Source of the DNA: Dama dama
Lineage: Eukaryota > Chordata > Mammalia > Artiodactyla > Cervidae
Assembly (NCBI RefSeq): GCF_033118175.1
Contig: NC_083692.1
Coordinates: forward strand, 89,322,501-89,386,500
Direction of reading: 5' to 3'
Length of the DNA: 64,000 nucleotides
This document shows, in pieces, positions 11,745 to 21,872 of this stretch. Each line of letters starts with the position of its first letter. Position 1 is the first letter of the stretch. The notes below the pieces were generated by a model. The model worked only from the letters and a program-made list of their open reading frames with translations. It was not told the DNA's origin and did no database searches. A program made the position numbers and the translations under genes.

Positions 11745-11830
11745 GAGTGTATATATGCAAAGTCACTTCAGTCGTACCCGACTCTGTGTGATTGTATGGA
11801 CTGTAGCCCACCAGGCTCCTCTGTCCAGGG
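11745..11830 (-). repeat. BovA SINE fragment, antisense
   Basis: Contains 'gactgtagcccaccaggctc' and 'ctctgtcc', the antisense BovA right half, truncated. Confidence 0.85.
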
Positions 11831-12149
11831 CTTCCCTGGTGGATCAGATGGAGAGAAGGGAGGGGAAAGGAATTCTGAGCCCAGAACCCTGACCCTTCCT
11901 CACTCAGCCCTTTCAGGAGCTTGGATTGAAAACAAGAGCTCCAACCCAGGTTTCAGCCACATTCTACAGAGGGAGAAGCCGAGGTCAGAGGGAGGCTGGG
12001 AACTCCTCAAGACCACGTGAGGAGTCTGACCAGGCTTCCTGACCCACAGGCTGGCTCTGGATTTCGCACTTTCACTCCAAGCCACTTATGTGTGGCCCAC
12101 CGCCATTTGAACAAACTATGCAATTCCAACTGCCCACATCCAGAAGCAT

Positions 12150-12155
12150 TTTAAT
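12150..12155 (-). terminator. SLC51B: SLC51B polyadenylation signal ATTAAA
   Basis: ATTAAA on the minus strand about 100 nt after the stop codon, followed by a GU-rich stretch (gatgtgggcagttgg). A short 3' UTR is inferred. Confidence 0.6.
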
Positions 12156-12255
12156 AAAAAGATTTTGTTCATTTTTTTCAAAACAGGGTTTTAGTTTGAT
12201 TGCAGTTCATTCACTCTGTCTGCTAACACTCTGGGGGCACTGCCCTGCACCCTGA

Positions 12256-12460
12256 CTAGCTTTCAGATTCTTGTGGGCCTGGAAGACGGACCAGCGGCAC
12301 ATCCCTGCATTTTGCGTCCATTTCTCCTGGGGCCAAAGTTGGCTTTTCAGAGAGCAAAGTCTCTGTTAGGACGGTCAGGTTGTTGTCATCTTTGTTTCCG
12401 CCCTCAGCCAAGTACAGGGCTTCTGGAGTTTGTTTTTCTGGTGGCAGCTTCTTCTGATTT
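12256..12460 (-). CDS. SLC51B: SLC51B last coding exon (cytoplasmic tail)
   Basis: It starts after a minus-strand cttcccag acceptor (12461-12462), completes an Arg codon, and reads NQKKLPPEKQTPEALYLAEG and on to PGPQESES then TAG at 12258-12256. The open frame continues upstream into the intron, but only these 67 codons are SLC51B-like. Confidence 0.95.
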
Positions 12461-15400
12461 CTGGGAAGAGAGAAAACACTATTGAATGTGGGTTCCCTGT
12501 GTGGGGGTACCAAGTAGTTGGAGCAGTGATTGCAGCTCCCAAGTGGGTTAGCAAGTTTGAGGGGGTAAATCCAGTACACAGTTCTGGGAACAGTCTGGGG
12601 AGAAAGCTGAGATGGTTTGATGGGTTTTTGGCAGAGAAACATCTTAGACTTGTCCATGCATCGTCTTACCAAACCCTCAGTGCCACCTATGAACTCAGCT
12701 ACTGTTGTTCCTCTTGCAAGTGACATAATACGGCTCAGAGGGGCCTGAGGAGCATGTGCCTGGGTCATGCATTTCTCTCCTGACTCCGAGTCCTGTGTTC
12801 TTTTCACCAAGCTACACTTTCATCCTGCTTAGTGTAGTCCTTATTACCCCATCCCCACCCTCACTCCACTCCATCCCTAGACAGACTGTAGCAGGAAATT
12901 CCTACTTAATCCTTCTGCCTCTAGGTGCTTATGTCTCATGCACATACCAGCCATGATTCCAGAGTCCTCAGCTCAAATACCTTCACTGGCTCCCCACTGC
13001 CCACTTCTGGAACCTGGCATCCAAGATCCAGCCTTCGTACCAGTAACTTACCCAAACGTCTTCCCTCTGAGGTGGTTCTATTCCAAGTCCCCACCCCTAG
13101 ATCTCCTAGCAATAGTGGAGGGACCCTGCCAGGGTTTGAGCTGACTGCCCAGACAATCTGTTTGGGTCATAAGGGAACATCTGACTGTCTGCTGCTCCTG
13201 AGGACAGCTGCCTTGTCTCCGAGGTGACTTTGCTGAGGCAGATGCTTCCTGACAGGCTGAGAGAGGAAAAGTCACCTTCTCAGAGGCACTACCCCTCTGG
13301 GTCCTTCTAGCAGCCTGATCTTGCTAAAACATAAACCTTTCATGTCCTTTGCAAAGCTCTTCTCTGGCTCCCCAGTGCTCATGAGCTAGAACCTGAAAAC
13401 TCCTTCGGATGCTCTGCTGCCTCTTGACCTCCCTTTCCTCCCGCCCCCACCGTCCACACCACAGCCTCAGGGGCCCTCCTGCTCCTCCCTTGAGCTTGGG
13501 GCATGCTGTCCCTTGGTCAGCCCAGCCTCCCTCTCTTTTTTGCCCTCAAGGCCCTAGATCCCACCTCTATATATCCCACAGTCATCACCTGTCATTCTCA
13601 ACTACAGTTGTCTCCCCACCAAACGGTCAGCTCCATGAGCGGGGCTGAGTCTATCTTGTCCAGCCCTGTGGTCCCCATTCTCGGCACAGGGCCTGGCGCA
13701 GAGCAATGCTCGGCTTATTCTGTGGAATGAATGATGACTGAGCTGTAGCAGTTCGTCACGACTAGTTACTGATGTGAACGAAGGGCACTGAGTTATTTCT
13801 TTCTGGCTTTATAGCAGAACTATGAGGACGATTCACAGATGACATAAAATATAGCACAGGAAGAAGAGCTTGAAGGTTAGGCCAACCCTTCCATGGATCC
13901 TCAGTGACCTTATTCTGTACAGTGGGAGTAAGTAACTTGTGCCAGCCCCACCTTACCAGGCCGGTTTGATCAAGTGAGAGAAAGTGAAAGTGCTTTCAAA
14001 ACCATGTGCAAACCATGTTACAGATCTGAGGAGGGATTCTCAGTATTACTGTTTAAAAGTTACTGCTAGTTACTAGGATATAGTAATTATTGAATGAATG
14101 AATGGGAATGAGTGAACCAAGTATTTGTTGAATAACTTCCAGAATCTGACACTGTACCAGTTGCTTGGGGAAGCAAAGTTGAGTCAAATGTAGTTCCCGC
14201 CCTCAAGGAGCTTTCAAAAGTTAGTCCTGGACTCATCCAGAGAGTTTAACAAAATGCCAGTGCCCACGTCCCCTCCCCCACAGACCCTCTGCATCAGAAT
14301 CTCTAAGGTGAGGCACAGATACCTGTGTTTAACATTCTTACGCAGGTGATTTGTTTGTTCATCCAGGGTTAAGGAGAATTGTTGTTATAAAAATGTCAGA
14401 ATTACCCAGGAGCCCAAATGATCTCAGGTCTCTATCCATGCCCTGCTTTTGGCCTTGGAGTAGCACAAGGTTTTCCCATTTAACCACATCCCTAATTCTA
14501 CAAAAGCCCCCACTGAGCACTCCCCGCAATCCTAGGAGGAAAGAATCCATCACGGTTGCCATTTATAGAAGGAGAAGCCAGCCTGGAGGTACTGAGTGTC
14601 TTGCCCAGCTAGTGAGTGGCAGAATTGGTATCTGAACCCAGCCTGTATGACTCCAGAGCCAGTGATCCTGATTTCTGAGACACACCAGCCCCCGCCCTGC
14701 TTGCTAGCCAGGGAATGGTCATCGGGGACAGCTGCTAGTTTTTCTGTAGCTTTGGGTTCTCAAACAAAACCCTGCAGGCTGCATTTTGCTGACCCAAATG
14801 GTGGACAGCCGAGGTCTCTAGATGACCCCTCTCTAGATTTCCCCACCCTCCAGAGACCACCCCTAGACCAGCTCCTCACCTGTTTGCCTGGATGTTCCTT
14901 CCCAAGAGGATGAAGCTTATCATGACCACCAAGGCCGCCAGGACGAACATGGAACTATTCCAAGGAGTTGCTGGGGAGGGACACACAGGATGGAGCCTTG
15001 AGGACAGGCCAGGTGCTCCTCAGGCCCCTAACAGACCAACTCACAGCATCAGCTTCCCCCTGCTATGGGCCACATATTGTAGAGAGAGACTAACCAAGCT
15101 GAAGATGAGCCGGGGAACTCCTGGTCCAAAGTAGGGGACAGGGGGAGAAGAGATCTCTGCTCCAAGAAGTTCTCATCTACCTGGGGGAGACAGCACTGCA
15201 GTGGGATAATAATAGTGGGGAAAGGAGGTGTGTAGTGAAAATAAATTTCACCATCTTCAGAGTTTTGCTAGGGGCTGGCCAAGTGCAGTACAAGGGAAAG
15301 AGGAAGGGAGGGAGGAAGTGAGGAAGAGAGGGAGGAAGGGAAGAAGGGAGCGAGGGAGGGAGTAAAGAAGTGAGAAGGGAGGGAAGAAAGGGTGGCAGTT

Positions 15401-16151
15401 AAATTAGATTTGACAAGCTGCCTGTAGATAATACATAAAGTAGCTAATCTGAGTTTGGATAATCAGGATCTGTCCATACTGTATCCAGATGAGGCAGCAT
15501 CTAGCTTCAGAGCTTTTGCATCTACTGTTCCCTCTACCAGGAATGCCTTTCCCCCACATAATCTGCACGGCTAATTCTGTCACCTCCCGCAAGCCTTTAT
15601 TTAAACATCAGCTTCTAAGCAAGGCCTTCCTTGACTGTATTACATTCCCTGCACACTTCCTATTCCTTTCTTGGCTTAAATTTTCTCCTTATTACTCATT
15701 TCACCAGCATGCTATGCATTTTAGTCATTTGTTGCTTTTTCTCTTTCACTAGAAGGAATGCTCTATGAGGGCAGAGATTTTTATGTGTTTTCACTTCTGT
15801 AACCCCCATGCTGAGAAGAGTCCCTGGTGCACAGAAGGAACTTAATAAATATTTGTGAATGACAGCATGGATGAGTAAATGAGTGACCAGCCCTGAGGAA
15901 AGGAGGTGCAGTTTAGCCAGGCACCTCTGGGTAGTGAGACCCTCAGCCTCAGTTCTTGCCCTGGAGGAAATGTGCAGCCTGCCATGGAAGAGGGGACCAT
16001 GATGGGGGCTTCAGCCAGGAGAGCGCACCCCCACCACCCATCCCCACCACTTACCATCTTCTACTCGGAAAAACCAAAGCATTTCTTCCAGCAGCTCCTG
16101 AGGCACCTCAGTGATGGGTGGGGCTCTGGTTAGCTCCTCACTGTAGTTCAT
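12256..16151 (-). CDS. SLC51B: SLC51B, organic solute transporter subunit beta (complete coding region)
   Basis: Three exons on the minus strand (16151-16055, 14970-14880, 12460-12256) join in frame to 393 nt encoding 130 aa, close to the 128 aa I recall for human OST-beta. The protein is the small single-pass partner of SLC51A, which together export bile acids and conjugated steroids across the basolateral membrane of ileal, renal and liver cells. Order of features: acidic N terminus (residues 1-34, with 'EVPQELLEEMLWFFRVED'), one hydrophobic transmembrane segment at about 38-56, then a basic GRNIQANRNQKK stretch and an acidic cytoplasmic tail with 'TETLLSEKPTLAPGE'. Both introns are GT-AG and phases agree. 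The start Met is the first in its exon and matches the human N-terminal layout. No catalytic residues are expected. Expression by bile acids through FXR is established for the family; see the IR-1 element at 21860. Confidence 0.95.
13310..13740 (+). repeat. L2 LINE 3' end
   Basis: Typical L2 tail features: 'ctctggctccccagtgctca', 'ctccatgagcggggctgagt', 'cagggcctggcgcagagcaa' and a final 'tggaatgaatgatgactga'. Confidence 0.75.
14222..14350 (+). repeat. MER5-like hAT DNA-transposon fragment
   Basis: Contains 'ctctgcatcagaatctcta' and flanking sequence resembling the MER5/Charlie non-autonomous family. Assigned by eye, so the subfamily is uncertain. Confidence 0.5.
14880..14970 (-). CDS. SLC51B: SLC51B coding exon 2 (transmembrane helix)
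   Basis: 91 bp between a ccccag acceptor and a gtgagg donor on the minus strand. It encodes TPWNSSMFVLAALVVMISF, then ILLGRNIQAN. The hydrophobic run is the single membrane span. Confidence 0.95.
15294..15393. repeat. GA/GGAA-rich microsatellite
   Basis: About 100 bp made almost only of A and G on the plus strand (gggaggaag-type units), interrupted by single T or C bases. Confidence 0.9.
15490..15866 (+). repeat. L2 LINE 3' end
   Basis: Ends with 'gaaggaacttaataaatatt' and 'tgtgaatgaca', preceded by the L2 'gaatgctctatgagggcaga' segment. Confidence 0.8.
16055..16151 (-). CDS. SLC51B: SLC51B first coding exon
   Basis: ATG at 16151-16149 opens MNYSEELTRAPPITEVPQEL and continues through LEEMLWFFRVED to a gtaagt donor (16054-16049). 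The likely exon start is 16178, after a cttccttgtcag acceptor on the minus strand, giving 27 nt of 5' UTR in this exon. Confidence 0.94.
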
Positions 16152-17065
16152 GCCCCTGCTCCTGGTTGGGATATGTTTCTGACAAGGAAGTTCTCAGACC
16201 CCTTCGCCCCCAGCTGCTCTCCTGGCCTACTAAGGTTATGACCCTTGGCAAAGGCCTGAAGACTCCTGGAAACGAAGAACGGAGCATGAATGGGTATCCC
16301 ACCCCAGCTTACTCTCCCCTCCCTGCCCAAACCCTGGGCCCAAACCCCTGCCCCTCCCTGGGCCCAAAGTTATAGGACTGAAATAGCTGAAACTCCCGGA
16401 GCAGGTGGGGCCTGAGCAGAGACCATAGAAGTGGGAGCCACTCAAATCTTTGTTAAAACTCATTACACGTGGGGAGGAGCACTGACGCGGGTGTGGGGAG
16501 GATTAAGCCGCTGATGGGCTGTGGGACCAACCCTTGCAGGGTCTCTCCAGTTCTCGCCTGCCCAGCATCCCCTCCAGCTTTTGCAGCCCACCCCACTCCT
16601 TCCCCAAGTTTCCTTAGCAGCGGATTTTCCTGTGCTGGCCCATCACAGGTGCCTGTCTCCCCCACGTGACGAAGGCTGGGCCTATCACAGTCTCTCTCCT
16701 GGATATCAATGTGCCCAGGACCCAGAGTGGAGAATGGTGAAGTGCCAGCCAAAGTTAGCTGCTGGTTAAGTTTGGACCATTACAGTTTAATATGGTCCTA
16801 GAGGTCCTAGCAAGTGCTATAAGGAAAGAAAAGGAAGTGTAAGACTTGATAAGAAAGAGTTAAAACTCATAATTTTCAGATGACAAGATCATCTATTAAT
16901 ACCTAGAAAAATAAACAATAGAACTAATAGACGCATTCACTGAAGTTGCTGTATACAAGCTCGAAATAGTATTTCTCCCATTATCAGTGAAACTGGAAAA
17001 TTAAATAAAAATAAGATCATTCACAGTAGCATCCCAGCATCCCACAGTATGACAGTAGCATATGA

Positions 17066-17192
17066 AGAATTTTTTTTTGGTGGGGGGCGTGCTGTGCTGC
17101 AGGGCATGTAGGATCTTAGTTACCCAAACAGATCGAACCTGTGCCCCCTGTGGAAGCATGGAGTTCTTAACTCCTGGACCAGGGAAGTCCCC
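17066..17192 (-). repeat. tRNA-derived SINE, antisense
   Basis: From 'tttttttttggtggggggcg' to 'ctggaccagggaagtcccc', the same family as at 3268-3390. Confidence 0.8.
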
Positions 17193-17700
17193 TGAAGAAC
17201 ATTTTTTAACTCTAGAACAAAATACTAATAATAAATGATCTGAATAAATAGAGGTTTATGTTTTCAGACAGGATAAACTTACTAAGATATCAGTTATCCC
17301 CAAATAAATCTATAAATTCAATGCAATCTCAGCCAAAATTCTAACTGGAAGTTTTTTGAGGAACTTGATACACTTATTCTAGTACTTATATAGACAAAGT
17401 AAACTGCAGAGTCAGATAGGACTGAGCACATAAACATCGAAAAAAAGACTAAGAGGGGAGACTGGTCCCATCAGATGTTGAGATGTATTATAATGAAAAA
17501 TGTGGTTTTGACATAAAACCAAGTCATTATACCAAGGCATGGGAACAGAGATTTCATACAGACCTATATTCATGTAGAAACTTGATATTTCTAAGGTAAG
17601 GATAGCTCTGCTGACCAGTAGGGAAAGGAGGAATTGTTTAGTAGATGGTGTCAGGAAAACTGGCTCACTCTATGGAGAAAAGGAAGACCAGTTGCACATC

Positions 17701-17925
17701 TAGGGGTTTCCCAGGTGGCTCAAATCCACCTGCCCATGCAGGAGATGCAGGTTCAATTCCTGGGTTGGGAAGATCCCCTGGGGGTGTAAATGGCAACCCC
17801 TGCTAGTATTCTTGCCTGGGAAATCCACGGACAGAGGAGCCTGGGAAATCCACGGACAGAGGAGCCTGGCGGGCTACAGTCCATGGGGTCACAAAGAGTT
17901 GGACACAGCTGAGCGCACATCATGC
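17701..17925 (+). repeat. Bov-tA SINE with internal 26-bp duplication
   Basis: Full tRNA-like left part plus BovA right part. The segment beginning 'tgggaaatccacggacagag' occurs twice in tandem at about 17817-17868. Confidence 0.92.
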
Positions 17926-19088
17926 ACATGCACATCTAACAAACAACATACACAAAAACAGACTCCAATGTTAGAGGCCTAAATGCACGAGGAAAAGTGC
18001 AAAGTTAATAGAAGTAGGGTAGCACTTCTTAAAACCATACAAGCTTAAATCATTGAATAACAACAGAAAACTGTTGAATTTGATTATATCAAAATAAGAT
18101 GATCTGCTCAATGAAGAATACTATCAATACAGTAGTAAACACATTTCTGATTGGGATAAGATACTTGTGATGCTTAAAACCCAGAAGAAACTGATATCTA
18201 AAATGTACAAAGAATTCTAACAAATTAATAGGAAAAAGACTAGAATCCTAATAGATCATACAAACAGACAGTTTACAAAACAGGAATCTCAAAAGGCTAG
18301 CAAGCATATGAAAATATGCTTAAACTTCGGAAATCAGAAGAATGACAATTAAAATGAAAAGAAACACCACTTAACATCTCTTAGACTGGCGTAGTTTGGA
18401 AGGTGGATAATGCCAGGTGTTGGTGTGGTTCTGGGGCTGTAGCCTTATGCACTGCCAGGGTGTGTAGACTGGGGCAGCCATCTAGAGAGCAATTAGTCAA
18501 AGCAAGTGTACATGTGACCCAGCAGTTCTACTCCTGAGCGTATTCATATCCCAAAGAAAGTATCCCCAAGGATCATAAGGGAGCATGCAACACCATTTAT
18601 GAAAATTCAAAATACACACATACAAAACAACAATACACATTTTTCAAAGACACATTTTAAAAAAGACACATTCAACACATTAATTATCTCCAGTGCGGGA
18701 GTGCGTGTGGGAGGGAGAGGGGAGGAAAAGGGAACAGAAATGGAGAACAAAGTAAAGGGCTTTGAACAAACCAATCATGAAAACATGTCATAGGGCTAAG
18801 AGGACAAGGCAGAGAGAGGCCAGAGGCCATCTCAAAATCCCCCCTCTCTTGATGTCCAATCCAAAATAGCCTTTGCAGGCTCAGCCAGGAACATCCAAAA
18901 ACAACTGGATGGCAAGCAGCCAAACAAAAAAACAAGGTACTAATAAAAAGACTGACGTCAGAGTTTTCTCCAACTCTAAATGCTCTGAGAAAACTGAACA
19001 AACATCTACAGATTTTGAAGGAAAATATTTTGATACAAATATAATACTGAGCCAAGTTTTTCATATATGAATCATCATTCATGTGCCA

Positions 19089-19290
19089 AGGGCTTCCTGG
19101 GTGGCTTGTTGGTAAAGAATCTGCCTGCAATGCAGGAGATGCGGATCTGATCCCTGAATTGGGAAGATCCCCTGGAGAAGGAAATGGCAACCCACTCCAG
19201 TATTCTTGTCTGGGAAATTCCATGGACCAAAGAGCCTAGCGGGCTACAGTCCATGGGTCACAAGAGTCGGACACAACTTAGCAACTAAAC
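19089..19290 (+). repeat. Bov-tA SINE
   Basis: Complete element from 'ggcttcctgggtggcttgtt' to 'cggacacaacttagcaact'. Confidence 0.93.
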
Positions 19291-19864
19291 CATCTCTACA
19301 CTACTAACATGCCAAGACAGAGATGGAAGTCAAAGAAAAAGACTTTTTTTTTTAAAAAGAGTTTCAAGGACTCAGATGCCCACTACCTACTTACTCATTT
19401 GAAGGAGATATATATACTGAATAATGGGAAGACAAATTACAGGGATGGCTAATCGATGTGATCTTGTGTTCCAGCTCCAACTTGTCCAGAGCACTTATTA
19501 TGGGTTGTGATCGTCTGTCTAGTCTCAGATGCAGGAATGCCTGGATTAATTAGTAATATTGGCCACAGACCCCTGTTGCATATGCAGAACACCCAGCCCC
19601 TCCCCCAACATACACCCACAGAGGAAAGAACATGGAGGTCAAGATGCCAACACCAACTCCCTCTAGGGAAGTGGGCTGGGGTCTAGATCCACGGGACATC
19701 CACTCTGAACACTTCTGTACTGTATACATTTCTCCTGAGTACATACTACCTTTGTGAAAACAATACATGTAAGTATATTTTTAAATGTATATATTTTGTA
19801 TGTATATTCTAAACACATATTTTGTGTATTTGTGTGTATTTTATTGTATGCATATATTAGCCAA

Positions 19865-20440
19865 AGAAAATGAAAACACCAATTCAAAAGATACATTCAC
19901 TCCGATGTTCATAGTAGCATTATTTACAATAGCCAAGATATGGAAGCCACCTATTGTCCATTGACAGAGAAATGGATAAAGATGTGGTACATCTGTACAA
20001 TGGACTCAGTCATAAAAAAGGATGAAATATTGCCATTTGCAGCAACATGGATGGACGTGGAGGTATTAGGCTAAGTGAAATAAGTCAGACAAAGATAGAC
20101 ATTTACTATATGACATCACTTATGCATGGAATCTAAAAAATAAAATAAACTAGTGAATATAACAGAAAAGAAACAGACTCACAGATATATAGAGAACAAA
20201 CTAGTGGTTACCAGTGGGAAGAGGGAATGGGGAGGGACAAGAGAGGGGTAGGGGGTTCAGAGATACAGATGACTATGTATGAAATAAATAAGCTACAAGG
20301 ATATATTGTACAGCACAAGGAATACAGGCAATAGTCTATAGTAACTATAAACAGAGTATAACATTTACAAATTTTGAATAGCTATGTTATACACCTGAAG
20401 CATATAGTATTGTAAATCAACTGTACCTCAATAAAAAAGT
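19865..20440 (+). repeat. L1 LINE 3' end
   Basis: Hallmarks include 'tttacaatagccaagatatg', 'gtacatctgtacaatggact' and 'aaataagtcagacaaagata', ending in 'caataaaaaagt'. Confidence 0.85.
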
Positions 20441-20459
20441 ATGTATCTATTGTACTTAT

Positions 20460-20750
20460 ACCTTTCCATACAACAATTCCAATTTTGGATGTCTAATGAG
20501 TGGAGCTAATCAACATGTCAGTTCTTCCCAATGTGATCTATAGATACAGGGCAGCCCAAATCAAAATCCCAGCAGGTTATTTTATGGATATTGACAAACT
20601 GAATTTCAAGTTTATGAGGAGACGCAAAAGGCCCAGGACACTCAGCACAGTATTGAAGGAGAAGAACAAAGTTCGAGGACTGATGCTACCCAACTTCCAG
20701 ACTCACTTTAAAACTCCAGTAATCAAGACAGTGTGGTACTGGAACTAATC
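20460..20750 (+). repeat. L1 ORF2 fragment
   Basis: Contains the 'cagggcagcccaaatcaaaa', 'tcccagcaggtta' and 'gtgtggtactgg' pattern of L1 ORF2. The 82-codon frame here is retrotransposon remnant, not a host gene. Confidence 0.75.
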
Positions 20751-21109
20751 AGAAAAGTGTACACATTTGCATGTGGACTGATGCCCACAGTGGAGTGTAT
20801 GTTTTAAACATGCATAATATTGTTATAATAAAAATATACCAACAAATGAAACAAAATGATAAGATGGATACAGGTTGGCCCTCTCTATGTTAATGTTACA
20901 GAAGCAAAGGACACATTCCCCTCAAAGCACTTATCCAGTTTTCTTCTACAGAGGGCATAGTAGTAATATCTCTGAATTTTAAAAAAAGTATTAGCTACAC
21001 ATCATGATTTATTTGCATTTCACTTTTCTGTTATTGTCTTTTTCCTGCTTCAGGTTCCCATCCAGGATATCATATTGCATTTAGTTGACATGTTCTCTTA
21101 GGCCCCTCA

Positions 21110-21535
21110 AGAAGATTCCTGCTTTATTTATATTTTTATCTTTTCTTTTTTATTTTTCTTTTGAACTTTTAATTTTGTATTGGAGTATAGCTGATTAACA
21201 ATGTTCTGACGGTTTCAGGTGAACAGAGAAGGAACTGAGCCATAGATATACATGTATCCACTCTCCCCGGAACTCCCCTCCCACCCAGCCTGCCACATAA
21301 CATTGAGCAGAATTCCCTGTGGCCTACAGTAGGTCTTTGTTGGTTATCCATTTAAATATAGCAGTGTGCACAGAATCCATCCCAAACTCCCTAGCCATCC
21401 CTCCCCCAGGTCTGTGAGTCTGTTTCTGTTTTGTAAGTTCATTTGTATCATTTCTTTTTTGGATTCCACAGATAAGGGATGTCATAGGCTATTTCTCCTT
21501 CTGTGTCTGACTTACTTCACTCAGTATGAGATTCC
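21110..21535 (-). repeat. Ruminant L1 3' end, antisense
   Basis: 'attggagtatagctgattaa' near the left end and 'tgtgtctgacttacttcact' near the right end mark an antisense L1 tail. Confidence 0.85.
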
Positions 21536-21635
21536 TGCCCTTTAATCAGAACTTAACCATCTGCCCTTGGACATGATTCCTGCCAAAGACCTGGCACCCG
21601 CCACCCCATCCCCACGGCAGGTTGAAGACACTCAC

Positions 21636-21790
21636 CCTGGATCCCGGCTTCCGAGGACTTGTCTGGTCTGCTGGTGGGAGCAGCACTGATTTCTCTCTTC
21701 CTCCTCCTCCTTTCAGGGGACACCGGCTGGTCTTTGCGCCTGAGCTTCCTGCAGAGCTGTCACTCGGGGGGCAGTGCGCCAGAGCCTGTG
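21636..21790 (-). other. SLC51B: Probable non-coding first exon of SLC51B
   Basis: Minus-strand sequence ending CCAGG just before a consensus GTGAGT donor (21635-21630), in a single-copy GC-richer patch 5.5 kb upstream of the coding start and directly downstream of the IR-1 element. The 5' boundary is a guess (about 30 nt after a weak TAAATG-type box). It assumes a non-coding exon 1, as I recall for human SLC51B. Confidence 0.5.
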
Positions 21791-21859
21791 GTAGCCGGGC
21801 CCATCTGGGAGCTCTGCATTTAGCACACGCCCAGGCCTGGAGCCTCCTCTGTCGCTTCG

Positions 21860-21872
21860 GGGTGACTGACCT
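21860..21872. promoter_or_regulatory. SLC51B: Candidate FXR response element (inverted repeat-1) of SLC51B
   Basis: GGGTGA-C-TGACCT: two nuclear-receptor half-sites in inverted orientation separated by one base, matching the FXR/RXR IR-1 consensus (AGGTCA-N-TGACCT), with a perfect right half-site. It sits just upstream of the proposed first exon of a gene whose bile-acid induction by FXR is established. Function here is inferred. Confidence 0.65.

Larger units (their letters stand above)
11261..12130. other. Short gap between convergent RASL12 and SLC51B
   Basis: Less than 1 kb separates the two predicted 3' ends. It contains a tail-only retroinsertion (11651-11730) and an antisense BovA fragment (about 11745-11830). 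No gene seen. Confidence 0.75.
12461..14879 (-). other. SLC51B: SLC51B intron between transmembrane and tail exons
   Basis: 2.4 kb intron with L2-like sequence (about 12950-13060 and 13310-13740) and a MER5-like DNA-transposon fragment (about 14222-14350). No other exon seen. Confidence 0.85.
14971..16054 (-). other. SLC51B: SLC51B intron between first and second coding exons
   Basis: 1.1 kb. Contains a purine-rich microsatellite (about 15294-15393) and an L2 3' end (about 15490-15866). The remainder is unremarkable. Confidence 0.88.
16790..18640 (+). repeat. Old L1 ORF2/3' region, interrupted by SINEs
   Basis: Degenerate L1 sequence such as 'cagatgacaagatcatctat' and 'gacccagcagttctactcct', with no intact frame. 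SINEs at 17066-17192 and 17701-17925 are inserted into it. Confidence 0.75.
16179..21635 (-). other. SLC51B: SLC51B 5' intron (inferred)
   Basis: 5.5 kb between the proposed non-coding exon and the first coding exon. About 16790-21535 is mostly L1 and SINE sequence; 16179-16790 is single-copy-looking. The intron is real only if the upstream exon is confirmed. Confidence 0.6.

Noticed and set aside
12461..12810. Upstream half of a 184-codon minus-strand frame
   Set aside because: Only its last 67 codons are SLC51B. The cttcccag acceptor at 12461 and the continuity with the exon at 14880 show the rest is intron.
18684..19223. 179-codon minus-strand frame
   Set aside because: Chance frame through a Bov-tA SINE and repeat sequence, with no conserved domain.
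20500..20748. 82-codon plus frame
   Set aside because: L1 ORF2 fragment.
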